64,000 nt of DNA. Origin: Oscarella lobularis (taxonomy: Eukaryota; Porifera; Homoscleromorpha; Homosclerophorida; Oscarellidae). The translations under genes were made by a program, and so were the position numbers. The notes beneath the pieces are model-generated. The model made no database searches and had not been told where the DNA came from. It saw only the letters and a program-made list of their open reading frames with translations. Positions 11,949-24,000 of the stretch are shown here, in pieces; the stretch's first letter is position 1; every line of letters starts with the position of its first letter. The stretch lies in assembly GCF_947507565.1 (NCBI RefSeq), contig NC_089193.1, positions 62,001 through 126,000 on the forward strand, written 5' to 3'.

Positions 11949-12415
11949 ACTCTACCTACATCACATACCTTTGCCCCCTCGAGAGTCATCCTTCCTTCTG
12001 ATTGCCTTCCCTTCCTTTCCTCCCCTTCCCACACGCGTCCCTTGCTTATATCCTTCTTCCTTACATATGTAAAGAAACAAATTAGAGACCCCTCAATAAC
12101 TAAAACTCTACCTACATCACATACCTTTGCTCCATCCATAGCCATCGTTCCTTCTGATTGTTTTTCCTTCCTTTCCCTCCCCTCTCACTCGCGTCCCTTG
12201 CTTATATCCATCTTTCTTACGCTCTTACACATCTAAAGAAACGAATTAGAGACCCCCCAATAACTAAAACTCTACCTACATCACATACCATCGATCCCTT
12301 GATATTCCTTCTCTTCCCTGCCTGCTTGTTCCTCTTCTCCCTCGCGCCCCATCTCCTTGTCATTGTTCCTCCCATCCCTATGCCCCTAAGAAAACTAATT
12401 AGAAATATGTAACCC
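11949..12415. repeat. Three ~160-bp tandem units, pyrimidine-rich
   Basis: The segment ACTCTACCTACATCACATACC begins units near 11,949, 12,107 and 12,269. Each unit continues through a C/T-rich stretch (ccttccttctgattg...cccttgcttatatcc) and ends near AAACnAATTAGAGACCCC. The third unit is the most diverged. Open frames inside are pyrimidine-biased and unlike known proteins. Confidence 0.8.
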
Positions 12416-12550
12416 AATTAGGAACCATTATATACCTATCAGTATTGACTCTGCCCTAACATTGCCCCTATACACATTAACAAAGCCACACAACTCATAA
12501 ACAATTGCATGGCACTTATCTGACATCCTCCAGAAACCCTCTGTTTACAA
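12416..12550. other. Short unique spacer
   Basis: About 135 bp between the ~160-bp triplicate and the 20-bp array, without a recognised gene or repeat. Confidence 0.4.
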
Positions 12551-13045
12551 AAAGGGAGAAGGCAAAAGGCACAGGAGAAGGCAAAAGGCAAAGGGAGAAG
12601 GCAAAAGGCAAAGGGAGAAGGAAAAAGGCAAAGGGAGAAGGCAAAAGGCAAAGGGAAAAGGCAAAAGGCAAAGGGAGAAGGCAAAAGGCAAAGGGAGAAG
12701 GCAAAAGGCAAAGGGAGATGGCAAAAGGCAAAGGGAGAAGGAAAAAGGCAAAGGGAGAAGGCAAAAGGCAAAGGGAGAAGGCAAAAGGCAAAGGGAGAAG
12801 GAAAAAGGCAAAGGGAGAAGGCACAAGGCAAAGGAGAAAGCAAAAGGCAAAGGGAGAAGGAAAAAGGCAAAGGGAGAAGGCACAAGGCAAAGGAGAAAGC
12901 AAAAGGCAAAGGGAGAAGGCAAAAGGCAAAGGGAAAAGGCAAAAGGCAAAGGAGAAGGCAAAAGGCAAAGGAGAAGGCAAAAGGCAAAGGGAAAAGGCAA
13001 AGGAGAATGCAAAAGGCAAAGGGAGAAGGCAAAAGGCATAGGAGA
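12551..13045. repeat. 20-bp purine-rich repeat array
   Basis: About twenty-five units of GGCAAAAGGCAAAGGGAGAA, with some 19- and 18-bp variants, give a 495-bp plus strand that is almost entirely A and G with an isolated C about every ten bases. Such strand asymmetry can support unusual structures such as triplexes; this is inference. Lysine/arginine-rich open frames on the plus strand and Leu/Pro/Phe-rich ones on the minus strand exist in several frames at once, as expected of repeat periodicity. Confidence 0.9.
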
Positions 13046-13082
13046 AGGACAAATTGTCCCCAGGACAAATTGTCGCCAAATT
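13046..13082. repeat. GGACAAATTGTCC palindrome, two units (block 4)
   Basis: Two units (AGGACAAATTGTCCCCAGGACAAATTGTCG) sit exactly between the purine-rich array and dispersed repeat copy B. Confidence 0.75.
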
Positions 13083-13084
13083 CC

Positions 13085-14100
13085 AAACCACAATGCTCTA
13101 CGATGAAGGGAAAGACGTCTACGAGACGTTCGAAACGAGTCCGAAACGCAAAAGTTGGATTTAGCGAAATTTTGACCAAATTTCGATCGCACGCGAAAAA
13201 AACCTTTTCGCGCCTTTCAGCCATCCCAAATCCTTCTTAAAAAAACCGAAAAACGGCTGCAGAAACGACTGCACGGCGCAGAAAATCGAAGGACAAAAAT
13301 CGATTTTCCAATTCGCGACTCGTTTCGCGAAAAAGCGCACAACTCTGCAAGGAGACGTCGCACGAACACCGCACCGGTGCCATTCGATTCGTCGTGGTCT
13401 GACAAATAAAACCTGGTACCACGTTTACCAATTTTCGCCAATTTTTGACATAAAATTAAGCGAAACCAACAATACGCCTACGCGCGTACACCGTAAACGA
13501 CACCACCTTAACCGTGCCGCCACTCCGCGACGGCGCGTCGTACGACGATAAGCGGCACTTCGATCGAGAGGGCATATGGTGCAGTTTACAAATTGCCGCC
13601 ACTCGACGGCATCCGAGTCGCCGTTTGCCGTAGAGCACGTGCGAAAGAAAGGGAACACGCCCCCCTTTTACGGACACATTAATTCGGCAAAAACGACGCC
13701 GAAAGCGACGCTTCGCGTCGCAAAACGTTCTAAACCGTCTCGAATCCTTCGTTTCGAAGCCATTCGAAACGAAAAATTCACTATTCGAAGCTCGCGCCAC
13801 AACTTGGCGACGCGACGCGTTCGTACGCGCGCTCCGCGGGCGACGAACGCTCTAAAACTGCTTCGTAACTATCTACTACTTACATTTTGACGTCGCTCGG
13901 ACCTTCGCATCGTAGAAAACGAGCCAGAAACAGTGTTTCTTCGAAAGGGGACGCGCGCGCTAACATGAGCACGTGACCTCACGGGTTTAACAATGTGACG
14001 TCATAAATAAACTATTACAAATCAGGGTTTCAAATTGCTACGCCTATAGAATGGCACGGCAACACGTACAAAGCGGTTTCGCGAAGATTGGACGAGTGTA
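13085..14100 (+). repeat. Dispersed repeat, copy B (~1 kb)
   Basis: Diverged counterpart of 1,170-2,170 in the same orientation. It shares the GACGGCAT...CGCCGTTTGCCGT segment (13,607-13,635), a CACGCCCCCCTTTT segment, CG-rich words, GCGCTAAC followed by CACGTGAC, GTGACGTCA and a 'tttcaaa' segment near the 3' end. It ends at the start of a GGACAAATTGTCC block, just as copy A does. No protein domain was recognised in its open frames. Confidence 0.5.
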
Positions 14101-14850
14101 ATTTGTCCCCAGGACAAACTGTCCACGGACAAATTGTCCCAGGAAAAATTGTCCCCAGGACAAATTGCCCCAGGACAAATTGTCCCAGGACAAATTGACC
14201 CAGGAAAAATTGTCCCAGGACAAATTGTCCACAGGACAAATTGTCCCAGGACAAATTGTTCCAGGACAAATTGTGCCAGGACAAATTGTCCCAGGACAAA
14301 TTGTCCCAGGACAATTTGTCCCAAGAAAAATTGTCCCAAGGAAAAATTGTCCCAGGACAAATTGTCCCAGGACAAAATTCTCCCCAGTACAAATTGTCCC
14401 AGGACAAATTGTCCCCAGGACAAATTGTCCCCAGGACAAATTGTCCCAGGACAAATTGTCCCCAGCACAAATTGTCCCAAGGAGAAATTGTCCCAGGACA
14501 AATTGTCCTAGGAAAAAATTTCCCCAGGACAAATTGTCCCCAAAACAAATTGTCGTAGAACAAATTATCCCAGGACCAATTGTCCCCAGGACAAATTGTC
14601 CCCAGGACAAATTGTCCCCAGGACAAATTGTCCCCAGGACAAATTGTCCCAGGACAAATTGTCCCCAGCACAAATTGTCCCAAGGAGAAATTGTCCCAGG
14701 ACAAATTGTCCTAGGAAAAAATTTCCCCAGGACAAATTGTCCCCAAAACTAATTGTCATAGAACAAATTATCCCAGGACCAATTGTCCCCAGGACAAATT
14801 GTCCCCAGGACAAATTGTCCCCAGGACAAATTGTCCCAAAACAAATTCTC
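14101..14850. repeat. GGACAAATTGTCC palindrome array (block 5)
   Basis: About fifty units of the CCCAGGACAAATTGT family. It contains an internal duplication: a ~250-bp segment with the markers CCCAGCACAAATTGTCCCAA, GGAAAAAATTTCCCC and GAACAAATTATCCC appears at about 14,460-14,600 and again at about 14,665-14,800. Confidence 0.9.
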
Positions 14851-14972
14851 AAAAAATTACAGGGAAATTACAGGGGGTTAGCCAACGTGTCTCTCCTGTA
14901 ATAAATTACAGCGAAATTACAGGGAGTTAGCCAACGGGTCACTCCTGTAATAAATTACAGGGAAATTAAAGG
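14851..14972. repeat. ~50-bp hairpin-prone repeat (block 2, about 2.5 units)
   Basis: Short block of the family at 10,149-11,361. It starts after TTCTC with AAAAAATTACAGGGAAATT, close to the edge sequence of the other two blocks, and ends inside a unit at AAATTAAAGGAGG where the 21/24-bp array begins. Confidence 0.85.
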
Positions 14973-17530
14973 AGGTGTATATATTCTGGCAGGCGGTGTA
15001 CGTACTCCGCCAGCAGGCGGTGTATATATTCCGGCAGGCGGTGTACATATTCCGGCTGGCGGTGTATACATTCTGGCAGGCGGTGTAAGTACTCAGCCAG
15101 CAGGCGGTGTATATATTCCGGAGGGCGGTGAACGTACTCCACCAGCAGGCGGTGTATATATTCCGGCAGGCGGTGTAAATATTCCGGCAGGCGGCGTAGA
15201 TATTCCGGCAGGCGGCGTATATATTCCGGGAGGCGGTGTACGTACTCCGACGGCAGGCGGTGTATATATTCCGCCAGGCGGTGTATATATTCAGGCAGGC
15301 GGTGTATATATTCTGGCAGGCGGTGTAAGTACTCAGCCAGCAGGCGGTGTATATATTCCGGAGGGCGGTGAACGTACTCCACCAGCAGGCGGTGTATATA
15401 TTCCGGCAGGCGGTGTATATATTCCGGCAGGCGGTGTATATATTCCGGCAAGCGGTGTACGTACTCCGCCAGCAGGCGGTGTAGATATTCTGGCAGGCGG
15501 TGTAAGTACTCCGCCAGCAGGCGGTGTATATATTCCTGCAGGCGGTGTAGATATTCTGGCAGGCGGTGTACGTACTCCGCCAGCAGGCGGTGTATATATT
15601 CCTGCAGGCGGTGTAGATATTCTGGCAGGCAGTGTACGTACTCCGCCGGCAGGCGGTGTATATATTCCGGCAGGCGGTGTATATATTCTGGCAGGCGGTG
15701 TAAGTACTCCGCAAGCAGGCGGTGTATATATTCCGGCAGGCGGTGTAAGTACTCAGCCAGCAGGCGGTGTATATATTCCAGCAAGCGGTGTACGTACTCC
15801 GCCGGCTGGCGGTGTATATATTCTCGCAGGCGGTGTACGTACTCCTCCAGCAGGCGGTGTATATATTCCGTCAAGCGGTGCACGTACTCCGCCAGCAGGC
15901 GGTGTAGATATTCTGGCAGGCGGTGTAAGTACTGTGCCAGCAGGCGGTGTATATATTCCGGCAGGCGGTGTAGATATTCTGGCAGGCGGGGTACGTACTC
16001 CGCCGGCAGGCGGTGTATATATTCTGGCAGGCGGTGTACGTACTCTGCCGGCAGGCGGTGTACGTACTCCGCCGGCAGGCGGAGTAGATATTCCGGCAGG
16101 CGGCGTAAATATTCCGGCAGGCGGTGTACGTACTCCGCCGGCAGGCGGTGTATATGTTCCGGCAAGCGGTGTACGTACTCCGCCAGAGGGCGGTGTAGAT
16201 ATTCTGGCAGGCGGTGCATTCCGGCAGGCGGTGTATATATTCCGGCAGGCGGTGTACCTACTCCGCCAGCAGGCGGTGTATATATTCCGGCAGGCGGTGT
16301 ATATATTCCGGAAAGCGGTGTACGTACTCCGCCAGCAGGCGGAGTAGATATTTTAGCAGGCGGTGTACGTACTCCGCTGGCAGGCGGTGTACGTACTCCG
16401 CCGGCAGGCGGTGTATATATTCCGGCAAGCTGCGTACGTACTCCGCGGGCAGGCATTGTACGTACTATGCCGGCAGTCGATGTACGTACTCCGCCGGCAG
16501 GCGGTGTATATATTCTGGCAGGCGGTGTACGTACTCCGCCGGCAGGCGGCGTAGATATTCCGGCAGGCGGCGTATATATGTTCCGGAGGGCGGTGTACGT
16601 ACTCCGCCGGCAGGCGGTGTATATATTCTGGCAGGCGGTGTACGTACTCCGCCGGCAGGCGGCGTAGATATTCCGGCAGGCGGCGTATATATGTTCCGGA
16701 GGGCGGTGTACGTACTCCGCCGGCAGGCGGTGTATATGTTCCGGCAAGCGGTGTACGTACTCCGCCAGAGGGCGGTGTAGATATTCTGGCAGGCGGTGTA
16801 TTCCGGCAGGCGGTGTATATATTCCGGCAGGCGGTGCACCTACTCCGCCAGCAGGCGGTGTATATATTCCGGCAGGCGGTGTATATATTCCGGAAAGCGG
16901 TGTACGTACTCCGCCAGCAGGCGGTGTAGATAATCTGGCAGGCGGTGTAAGTACTGCGCCAGCAGGCGGTGTATGTATTCCTGCAGGCGGTGTAGATATT
17001 CCGGCAGGCGGTGAACGTACTCCACCAGCAGGCGGTGTATATATTCCGGCAGGCGGTGTATATATTCCGGAAAGCGGTGTACGTACTCCGCCAGCAGGCG
17101 GTGTATATATTCTGGCAGGCGGGTACGTACTCAGCCGGCAGGCGGTGTATATATTCTGGCAGGCGGTGTAAGTACTCCGCCAGCAGGCGGTGTATATATT
17201 CCGGCAGGCGCTGTAAGTACTCAGCCAGCAGGCGTTGTATATATTCCGGCAGGCGGTGTACGTACTCCGCCGGCAGGCGGTGTATATATTCTGGCAGGCG
17301 GGGTACGTACTCCGCCGGCAGGCGGTGTATATATTCCTGCAGGCGGTCTATATATTTCTGCAGGCTGTGTATATATTCTGGCAGGCGGTGTATACATTCA
17401 GGCAGGCGGTGTATATATTCTGGAAGACGGTGTAAGTACTCCGCCAGCAGGCGGTGTATATATTCCGGCAGGCGGTGTAAGTACTCCGCCAGCAGGCGGT
17501 GTAGATATTCTGGCAGGCGGTGTACGTACT
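14973..17530. repeat. 21/24-bp GCAGGCGGTGTA array
   Basis: About 115 units are of two interleaved kinds: 21-bp GCAGGCGGTGTATATATTCC(G) and 24-bp units built on GCAGGCGGTGTACGTACTCC plus gcca/gccg. Because both lengths are multiples of three, long open frames persist on both strands, including 593 codons on the minus strand (14,966-16,747). A ~100-bp segment around ATATGTTCCGGAGGGCGG is duplicated near 16,575 and 16,690. The array is flanked on both sides by the ~50-bp repeat. Confidence 0.9.
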
Positions 17531-18007
17531 CCCAAAAATTACATCGAAATTACAGGGGGTTAGCCAACGAGTCTCTCCTGTAATAAATTACAGCAAAATT
17601 ACAGGGGGTTAGCCAACAGGTGTCTCCTGTAATAAATTACAGCAAAATTACAGGAGGTTAGCCAACCGGTCTCTCCTGTAATAAATTACAGCAAATTTAC
17701 AGGGGGTTAGCCAACGGGTCTCACCTGTAATAAATTACAGCAAAATTACAGGGGGTTAGCCAACGGGTGTCTCCTGTAATAAATTACAGCAAAATTACAG
17801 CCGGTTAGCCAACGGGTGTCTCCTGTAATAAATTACAGCAAAATTACAGGAGGTTAGCCAACCGGTCTCTCCTGTAATAAATTACAGCAAATTTACAGGG
17901 GGTTAGCCAACGGGTCTCTCCTGTAATAAATTACAGCAAAATTACAGGGGGTTAGCCAACGGGTCTCTCCTGTAATAAATTACAGCGAAATTACAGGGGG
18001 TTAGCCA
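17531..18007. repeat. ~50-bp hairpin-prone repeat array (block 3)
   Basis: About nine and a half units of the GGGGGTTAGCCAACGGGT family. It starts at CTCCCAAAAATTACATCG and is interrupted in mid-unit, at TTAGCCA, where the 32-bp satellite begins. A segment of about four units (agcaaaattacaggaggttagccaaccgg and neighbours) is present twice, near 17,650 and 17,840. Confidence 0.9.
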
Positions 18008-21000
18008 CCGTATGGTACTAAGGAGACCTCATATCTGACGTATGGTATTAGAGAGACCTCCAATATCTGTCGTATGGTATTAGAAAGACCTCCAATATCT
18101 GTCGTATGGTATTAGAGAGACCTCCAATATCTGTCGTATGGTACTAGGGAGACCTCCAATATCTGTCGTATGGTATTAAGGAGACGTCCAATATCTGTCG
18201 TATGGTATTAGAGAGACCACCAATATCTGTTGTATGGTAATAGAGAGACCTCCAATATCTACCGCACGGTACTAGGGAGACCTCCAATATCTCTCTTATG
18301 GTATTAGAGAGACCTCCACTATCTGTCGTAAGGTACTAGGGAGACCACCAATATCTGTCGTATGGTACTAAGGAGACCTCCAATATCTGTCGTATGGTAT
18401 TAGAGAGACCTCCAATAACTGTCGTATGGTATTAGAGAGACCTCCAATAACTGTCGTATGGTACTAAGGAGACCTCCAATATCTGTCGTATGGTACTAGG
18501 GAGACCTCCAATATCTGTCGTATGGTACTAAGGAGACCTCCAATATCTACCGTATGGTACTAGGGAGACCTCCAATACCTGTCGTATGGTACTAAGGAGA
18601 CCTCCAATATCTGTCGTATGGTATTAGAGAGACCACCAATATCTGTCGTATGGTATTAGAGAGACCTCCAATAACTGTCGTATGGTATTAGAGAGACCTC
18701 CAATAACTGTCGTATGGTACTAAGGAGACCTCCAATATCTGTCGTATGGTACTAGGGAGACCTCCAATATCTGTCGTATGGTACTAAGGAGACCTCCAAT
18801 ATCTACCGTATGGTACTAGGGAGACCTCCAATATCTGTCGTATGGTACTAAGGAGACGTTCAATATCTATCGTATGGTATTAGAGAGACCTCCAATACCT
18901 TTCGTATGGTATTAGAGAGACCACCAATATCTGTCGTATGGTACTACAGAGACCTCCAATATCTGTCGTATGGTACTAGGGAGACAAACAATATCTGTTG
19001 TATGGTATTAGAGAGACCTCCAATATCTGTCGTATGGTACTAGTGAGACCTCAAATATCTGTCGTATGGTATTAGAGAGACCTGTCGTATGGTACTAAGG
19101 AGACGTCCAATATCTGTCGTATGGTATTAGAGAGACCACCAATGTTTGTCGTATGGTACTACAGAGACCTCCAATATCTGTCGTATGGTACTAGAGAGAC
19201 CTTCAATATCTGTTGTATGGTATTAGAGAGACCTCCAATATCTGTCGTATGGTACTAGTGAGACCTCCAATATCTGTCGTATGGTATTAGAGAGACACCC
19301 AATATCTGTCGTATGGTACTAGGGAGACCTCCAATATCTGTCGTATGGTATTAGAGAGACCTCCAATATCTGTCGTATGGTATTAGAAAGACCTCCAATA
19401 TCTGTCGTATGGTACTACAGAGACCTCCAAAATCTGTCGTATGGTATTAGAGAGACCACCAATATCCGTCGTATGGTATTAGAGAGACCTCCAATATCTG
19501 TCGTATGGTACTAGAGAGACCTCCAATATCTGTCGTATGGTATTAGAGAGACGTCCAATATCTGTCGTATGGTACTAGGGAAACAAACAATATCTGTTGT
19601 ATGGTATTAGAGAGACCTCCAATATCTGTCGTATGGTATTAGAGAGACCTCCAATATCTGTCGTATGGTATTAGAGAGACCTCCAATATCTTTCGTATAG
19701 TACTAGAGAGACCTCCAATATCTGTCGTATGGGATTAGAGAGACCTCCAATATCTGTCGTATGGTACTAGTGAGACCTCAAATATCTGTCGTATGGTATT
19801 AGAGAGACCTGTCGTATGGTACTAAGGAGACGTCCAATATCTGTCGTATGGTATTAGAGAGACCACCAATGTTTGTCGTATGGTACTACAGAGACCTCCA
19901 ATATCTGTCGTATGGTACTAGAGAGACCTTCAATATCTGTTGTATGGTATTAGAGAGACCTCCAATATCTGTCGTATGGTACTAGTGAGACCTCCAATAT
20001 CTGTCGTATGGTATTAGAGAGACACCCAATATCTGTCGTATGGTACTAGGGAGACCTCCAATATCTGTCGTATGGTATTAGAGAGACCTCCAATATCTGT
20101 CGTATGGTATTAGAAAGACCTCCAATATCTGTCGTATGGTACTACAGAGACCTCCAAAATCTGTCGTATGGTATTAGAGAGACCACCAATATCCGTCGTA
20201 TGGTATTAGAGAGACCTCCAATATCTTTCGTATGGTACTAGAGAGACCTCCAATATCTGTCGTATGGTATTAGAGAGACCTCCAATATCTGTCGTATGGT
20301 ACTAGGGAAACAAACAATATCTGTTGTATGGTATTAGAGAGACCTCCAATATCTGTCGTATGGTATTAGAGAGACCTCCAATATCTGTCGTATGGTATTA
20401 GAGAGACCTCCAATATCTTTCGTATAGTACTAGAGAGACCTCCAATATCTGTCGTATGGGATTAGAGAGACCTCCAATATCTCTCGTATGGTACTAGTGA
20501 GACCTCAAATATCCGTCGTATGGTATTAGAGAGGCCTCCAATATCTGTCGTATTGTATTAGAGAGACGTCCAATATCTGTCGTATGGTATTAGAGAGACC
20601 TCCAATATCTGTCGTATGGTATTAGAGAGACCTCCAATATCGGTCGTATGGTACTAAGGACACCTCAAACATCTACCGTATGGTAATAGGGAGACCTCCA
20701 ATATCTGTTCGTATGGCACTAAGGAGACCTCAAATATCTACCGTATGGTAATAGAGAGACCTCCAATATCTGCCGTATGGTAATAGAGAGACCTCCAATA
20801 TCTGCCGTAATGTACTAAGGAGACCTCAAGTATCTACTTACGGTACTAAGGAGACCTCCAATATCTGTCTTATGGTATTAAAGAGACCTCCAATATCTGT
20901 CGTATGGTACTAAGGAGACCTCAAGTATCTACCGTACGGTACTAGGGAGACCTCCAATATCTGTCGTATGGTATTAGAGAGACCTCCAGTATCTGTCGTA

Positions 21001-24000
21001 TGGTACTAAGGAGACCTCAAATATCTACCGTATGGGACTAAGGAGACCTCCAATATCTGACGTATGGTATTAAAGAGACCTCCAATATCTGTCGTATGGT
21101 ATTAGAGAGACCTCCAATATCTGTCGGATGGTATTAGAGAGACCTCCAATATCTGTTGTATGGTACTAAGGAGACCTCAAGTATCTACCGCACGGTACTA
21201 GGGACACCTCCAATATCTGTCTTATGGTATTAGAGAGACCTCCACTATCTGTCGTAAGGTACTAGGGACACCTCCAATATCTGTCGTATGGTACTAAGGA
21301 TACCTCCAACATCTGTCGTATGGTATTAGAGAGACCACAAATATCTGTCGTATGGTATTAGAGAGACCTCCAATATCTGTCGTATGGTACTAAGGAGACC
21401 TCCAATATCTGTCGTATGGTATTAGAGAGACCTCCAATATCTGTCGTATGTTACTAAGGAGATCTCCAATATCTGTCGTATGGTACTAGAGAGACCTCCA
21501 ATACCTGTCGTATGGTATTAGAGAGACCTCCAATATCTGTCGTATGGTACTAGTGAGACCTCAAATATCTGTCGTATGGTATTAAAGAGGCCTCCAATAT
21601 CTGTCGTATGGTACTAAGGAAACCTCCAATATCTACCGTACGGTACTAGGGAGACCTCCAATATCGGTCGTATGGTATTAGAGAGACCTCCAATATCTGT
21701 CGTATGGTACTAGGGAGACCTCCAATACCTGTCGTATGGTATAAGAAAGACCTCCAATATCTGCCGTATGGTACTAAGGAGACCTCCAATATCTGTCGTA
21801 TGGTATTAGAGAGACCTCCAATATCTGTCGTATGGGATTAGAGAGACCTCCAATATCTCTCGTATGGTACTAGTGAGACCTCAAATATCTGTCGTATGGT
21901 ATTAAAGAGGCCTCCAATATCTGTCGTATGGTACTAAGGAAACCTCCAATATCTACCGTACGGTACTAGGGAGACCTCCAATATCGGTCGTATGGTATTA
22001 GAGAGACCTCCAATATCTGTCGTATGGTACTAGGGAGACCTCCAATACCTGTCGTATGGTATAAGAAAGACCTCCAATATCTGCCGTATGGTACTAAGGA
22101 GACCTCCAATATCTGTCGTATGGTATTAGAGAGACCTTTAATATCTGTCGTATGGTATTAGAGAGACCTCCAATATATACCGTACGGTACCAGGGAGTCC
22201 TCCAATATTTGCCGTATGGTACTAGAGAGACGTCCAATAACTGTCGTATGGTATTAGAGAGACCTTCAATATCTGTCGTATGGTACTAAGGAGACCTCCA
22301 ATATCTGTCGTATGGTATTACAGAGACCTCCAATATCTGTCGTATGGTATTAGAGAGAACTCCAATGTCTGTCGTATGGTATTAGAGAGACCTCCAATGT
22401 CTGTCGTATGGTATTACAGAGACCTCCAATATCTGTCGTATGGTACTAGGGAGACCTCCAATATCTGTCATATATTATTAGAAAGACCTCCAAAATTTGC
22501 CGTATGGCACTAAGAAGACCTCCAGTATCCTTCGTATTGTATTAGAGAGACCTCCAAAATCCGTCGTATGGTATTAGAGAGAAGTCCAATATCTGTCGTA
22601 TGGTATTGGAGAGAAATCCAATATCTGTCGTATGGTATTAGAGAGACCTCCAATATCTGTCGTAATGTATATTAGAGAGACCTCCAATATCTGTCGTCTG
22701 GTACTCAGGAGACCTCCAATATCTGTCGTATGGTACTAGGGAGGCCTCCAATATCTGTCGTATGGTACTAGGGAGACCTACAATATCTGTCGTATGGTAC
22801 TAAAAAGACCTCCAATATCTGTCGAATGGTACTAAGGAGTCCACCAATATCTGTCCTATGGTAATAAGGTGACCTCCAAAATCTGTCGTATGGTATTAGA
22901 GAGACCTCAAATATCTACCGTATGGTACTACGGAGACCTCCAATATCTATCGTATGGTATTAGAGAGACCTCCAATATCTGTCGTATCGTATTAGAGAGA
23001 CCTCCAATATCTACCGTATGGTACTAGGGAGACCTCCAATATCTGCCGTATGGTATTAGAGAGACCTCCAATATCTGTCGTATTGTATATTAGAGAGACC
23101 TCCAATATCTGTCGTATGGTATTAGAGAGACCTCCAATATCTGTCGTATTGTATATTAGAGAGACCTCCAATATCTGCCGTATGGTACTAAGAAGACATC
23201 TAATATCTGTCGTATGGTATTAGAGAGACCTCCAATATCTATCGTATGGTATTAGAGAGAAATCCAAAATCTGTCGTATGGTATTAGAGAGACCTCCAAT
23301 ATCTGTCCTATTGTATTACAGAGACCTCCAATATCTGTCGTATGGTATTAGAGAGACCTCCAATATCTGTCGTATGGCACTAGGGAGACCTCCAATATCT
23401 GTCATATATTATTAGAGAGACCTCCAAAATTTGCTGTATGGCACTAAGAAGACCTCCAGTATCTGTCGTATTCTATTAGAGAGACCTCCAAAATCTGTCG
23501 TATGGTATTAGAGAAACCTCCAATATCTGTCGTATGGTATTAGAGAGACCTCCAATATCGGGCGTATGGTACTAAGGACACCTAAAATATCTACCGTATG
23601 GTAATAGGGAGACCTCCAATATCTGTTCGTATGGTACTAAGGAGACCTCAAATATCTACCGCATGGTAATAGAGAGACCTCCAATATCTGCCGTATGGTA
23701 ATAGAGAGACCTCCAATATATGCCGTATTGTACTAAGGAGACCTAAAGTATCTACCTTACGGTACTAAGGAGACCTCCAATATCTGTCGTATGGTATTAG
23801 AGAGACCTCCAATATCTGTCGTATGGTATTAGAGAGACCTCCAATATCTGTCGTATGGTACTAAGGAGACCTCAAGTATCAACGGTACGGTACTAGGGAG
23901 ACCTCCAACATCTGTCGTATGGTACTAAGGAAACCTCCAATATCTACCGTACTGTACTAGGGAGACCTCCAATATCTGTCGTATGGCACTAGGGAGACCT

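Noticed and set aside
12505-13041. Lys/Arg-rich open frame of 178 codons
   Set aside because: It follows from the AAAGGGAGAAGGC repeat and exists in other frames and on the other strand as well.
9305-14850. Overlapping open frames of 100-275 codons with CPGTICPGTICP or DKLSQDKLSQ words on both strands
   Set aside because: They lie wholly within GGACAAATTGTCC tandem repeats and are open in several frames simultaneously, so they are periodicity artefacts.
14966-16747. 593-codon minus-strand open frame as a structural repeat protein
   Set aside because: The opposite strand is equally open and the DNA is a simple 21/24-bp array. No signal peptide, start context or flanking coding sequence supports a gene. 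Kept only as an observation.
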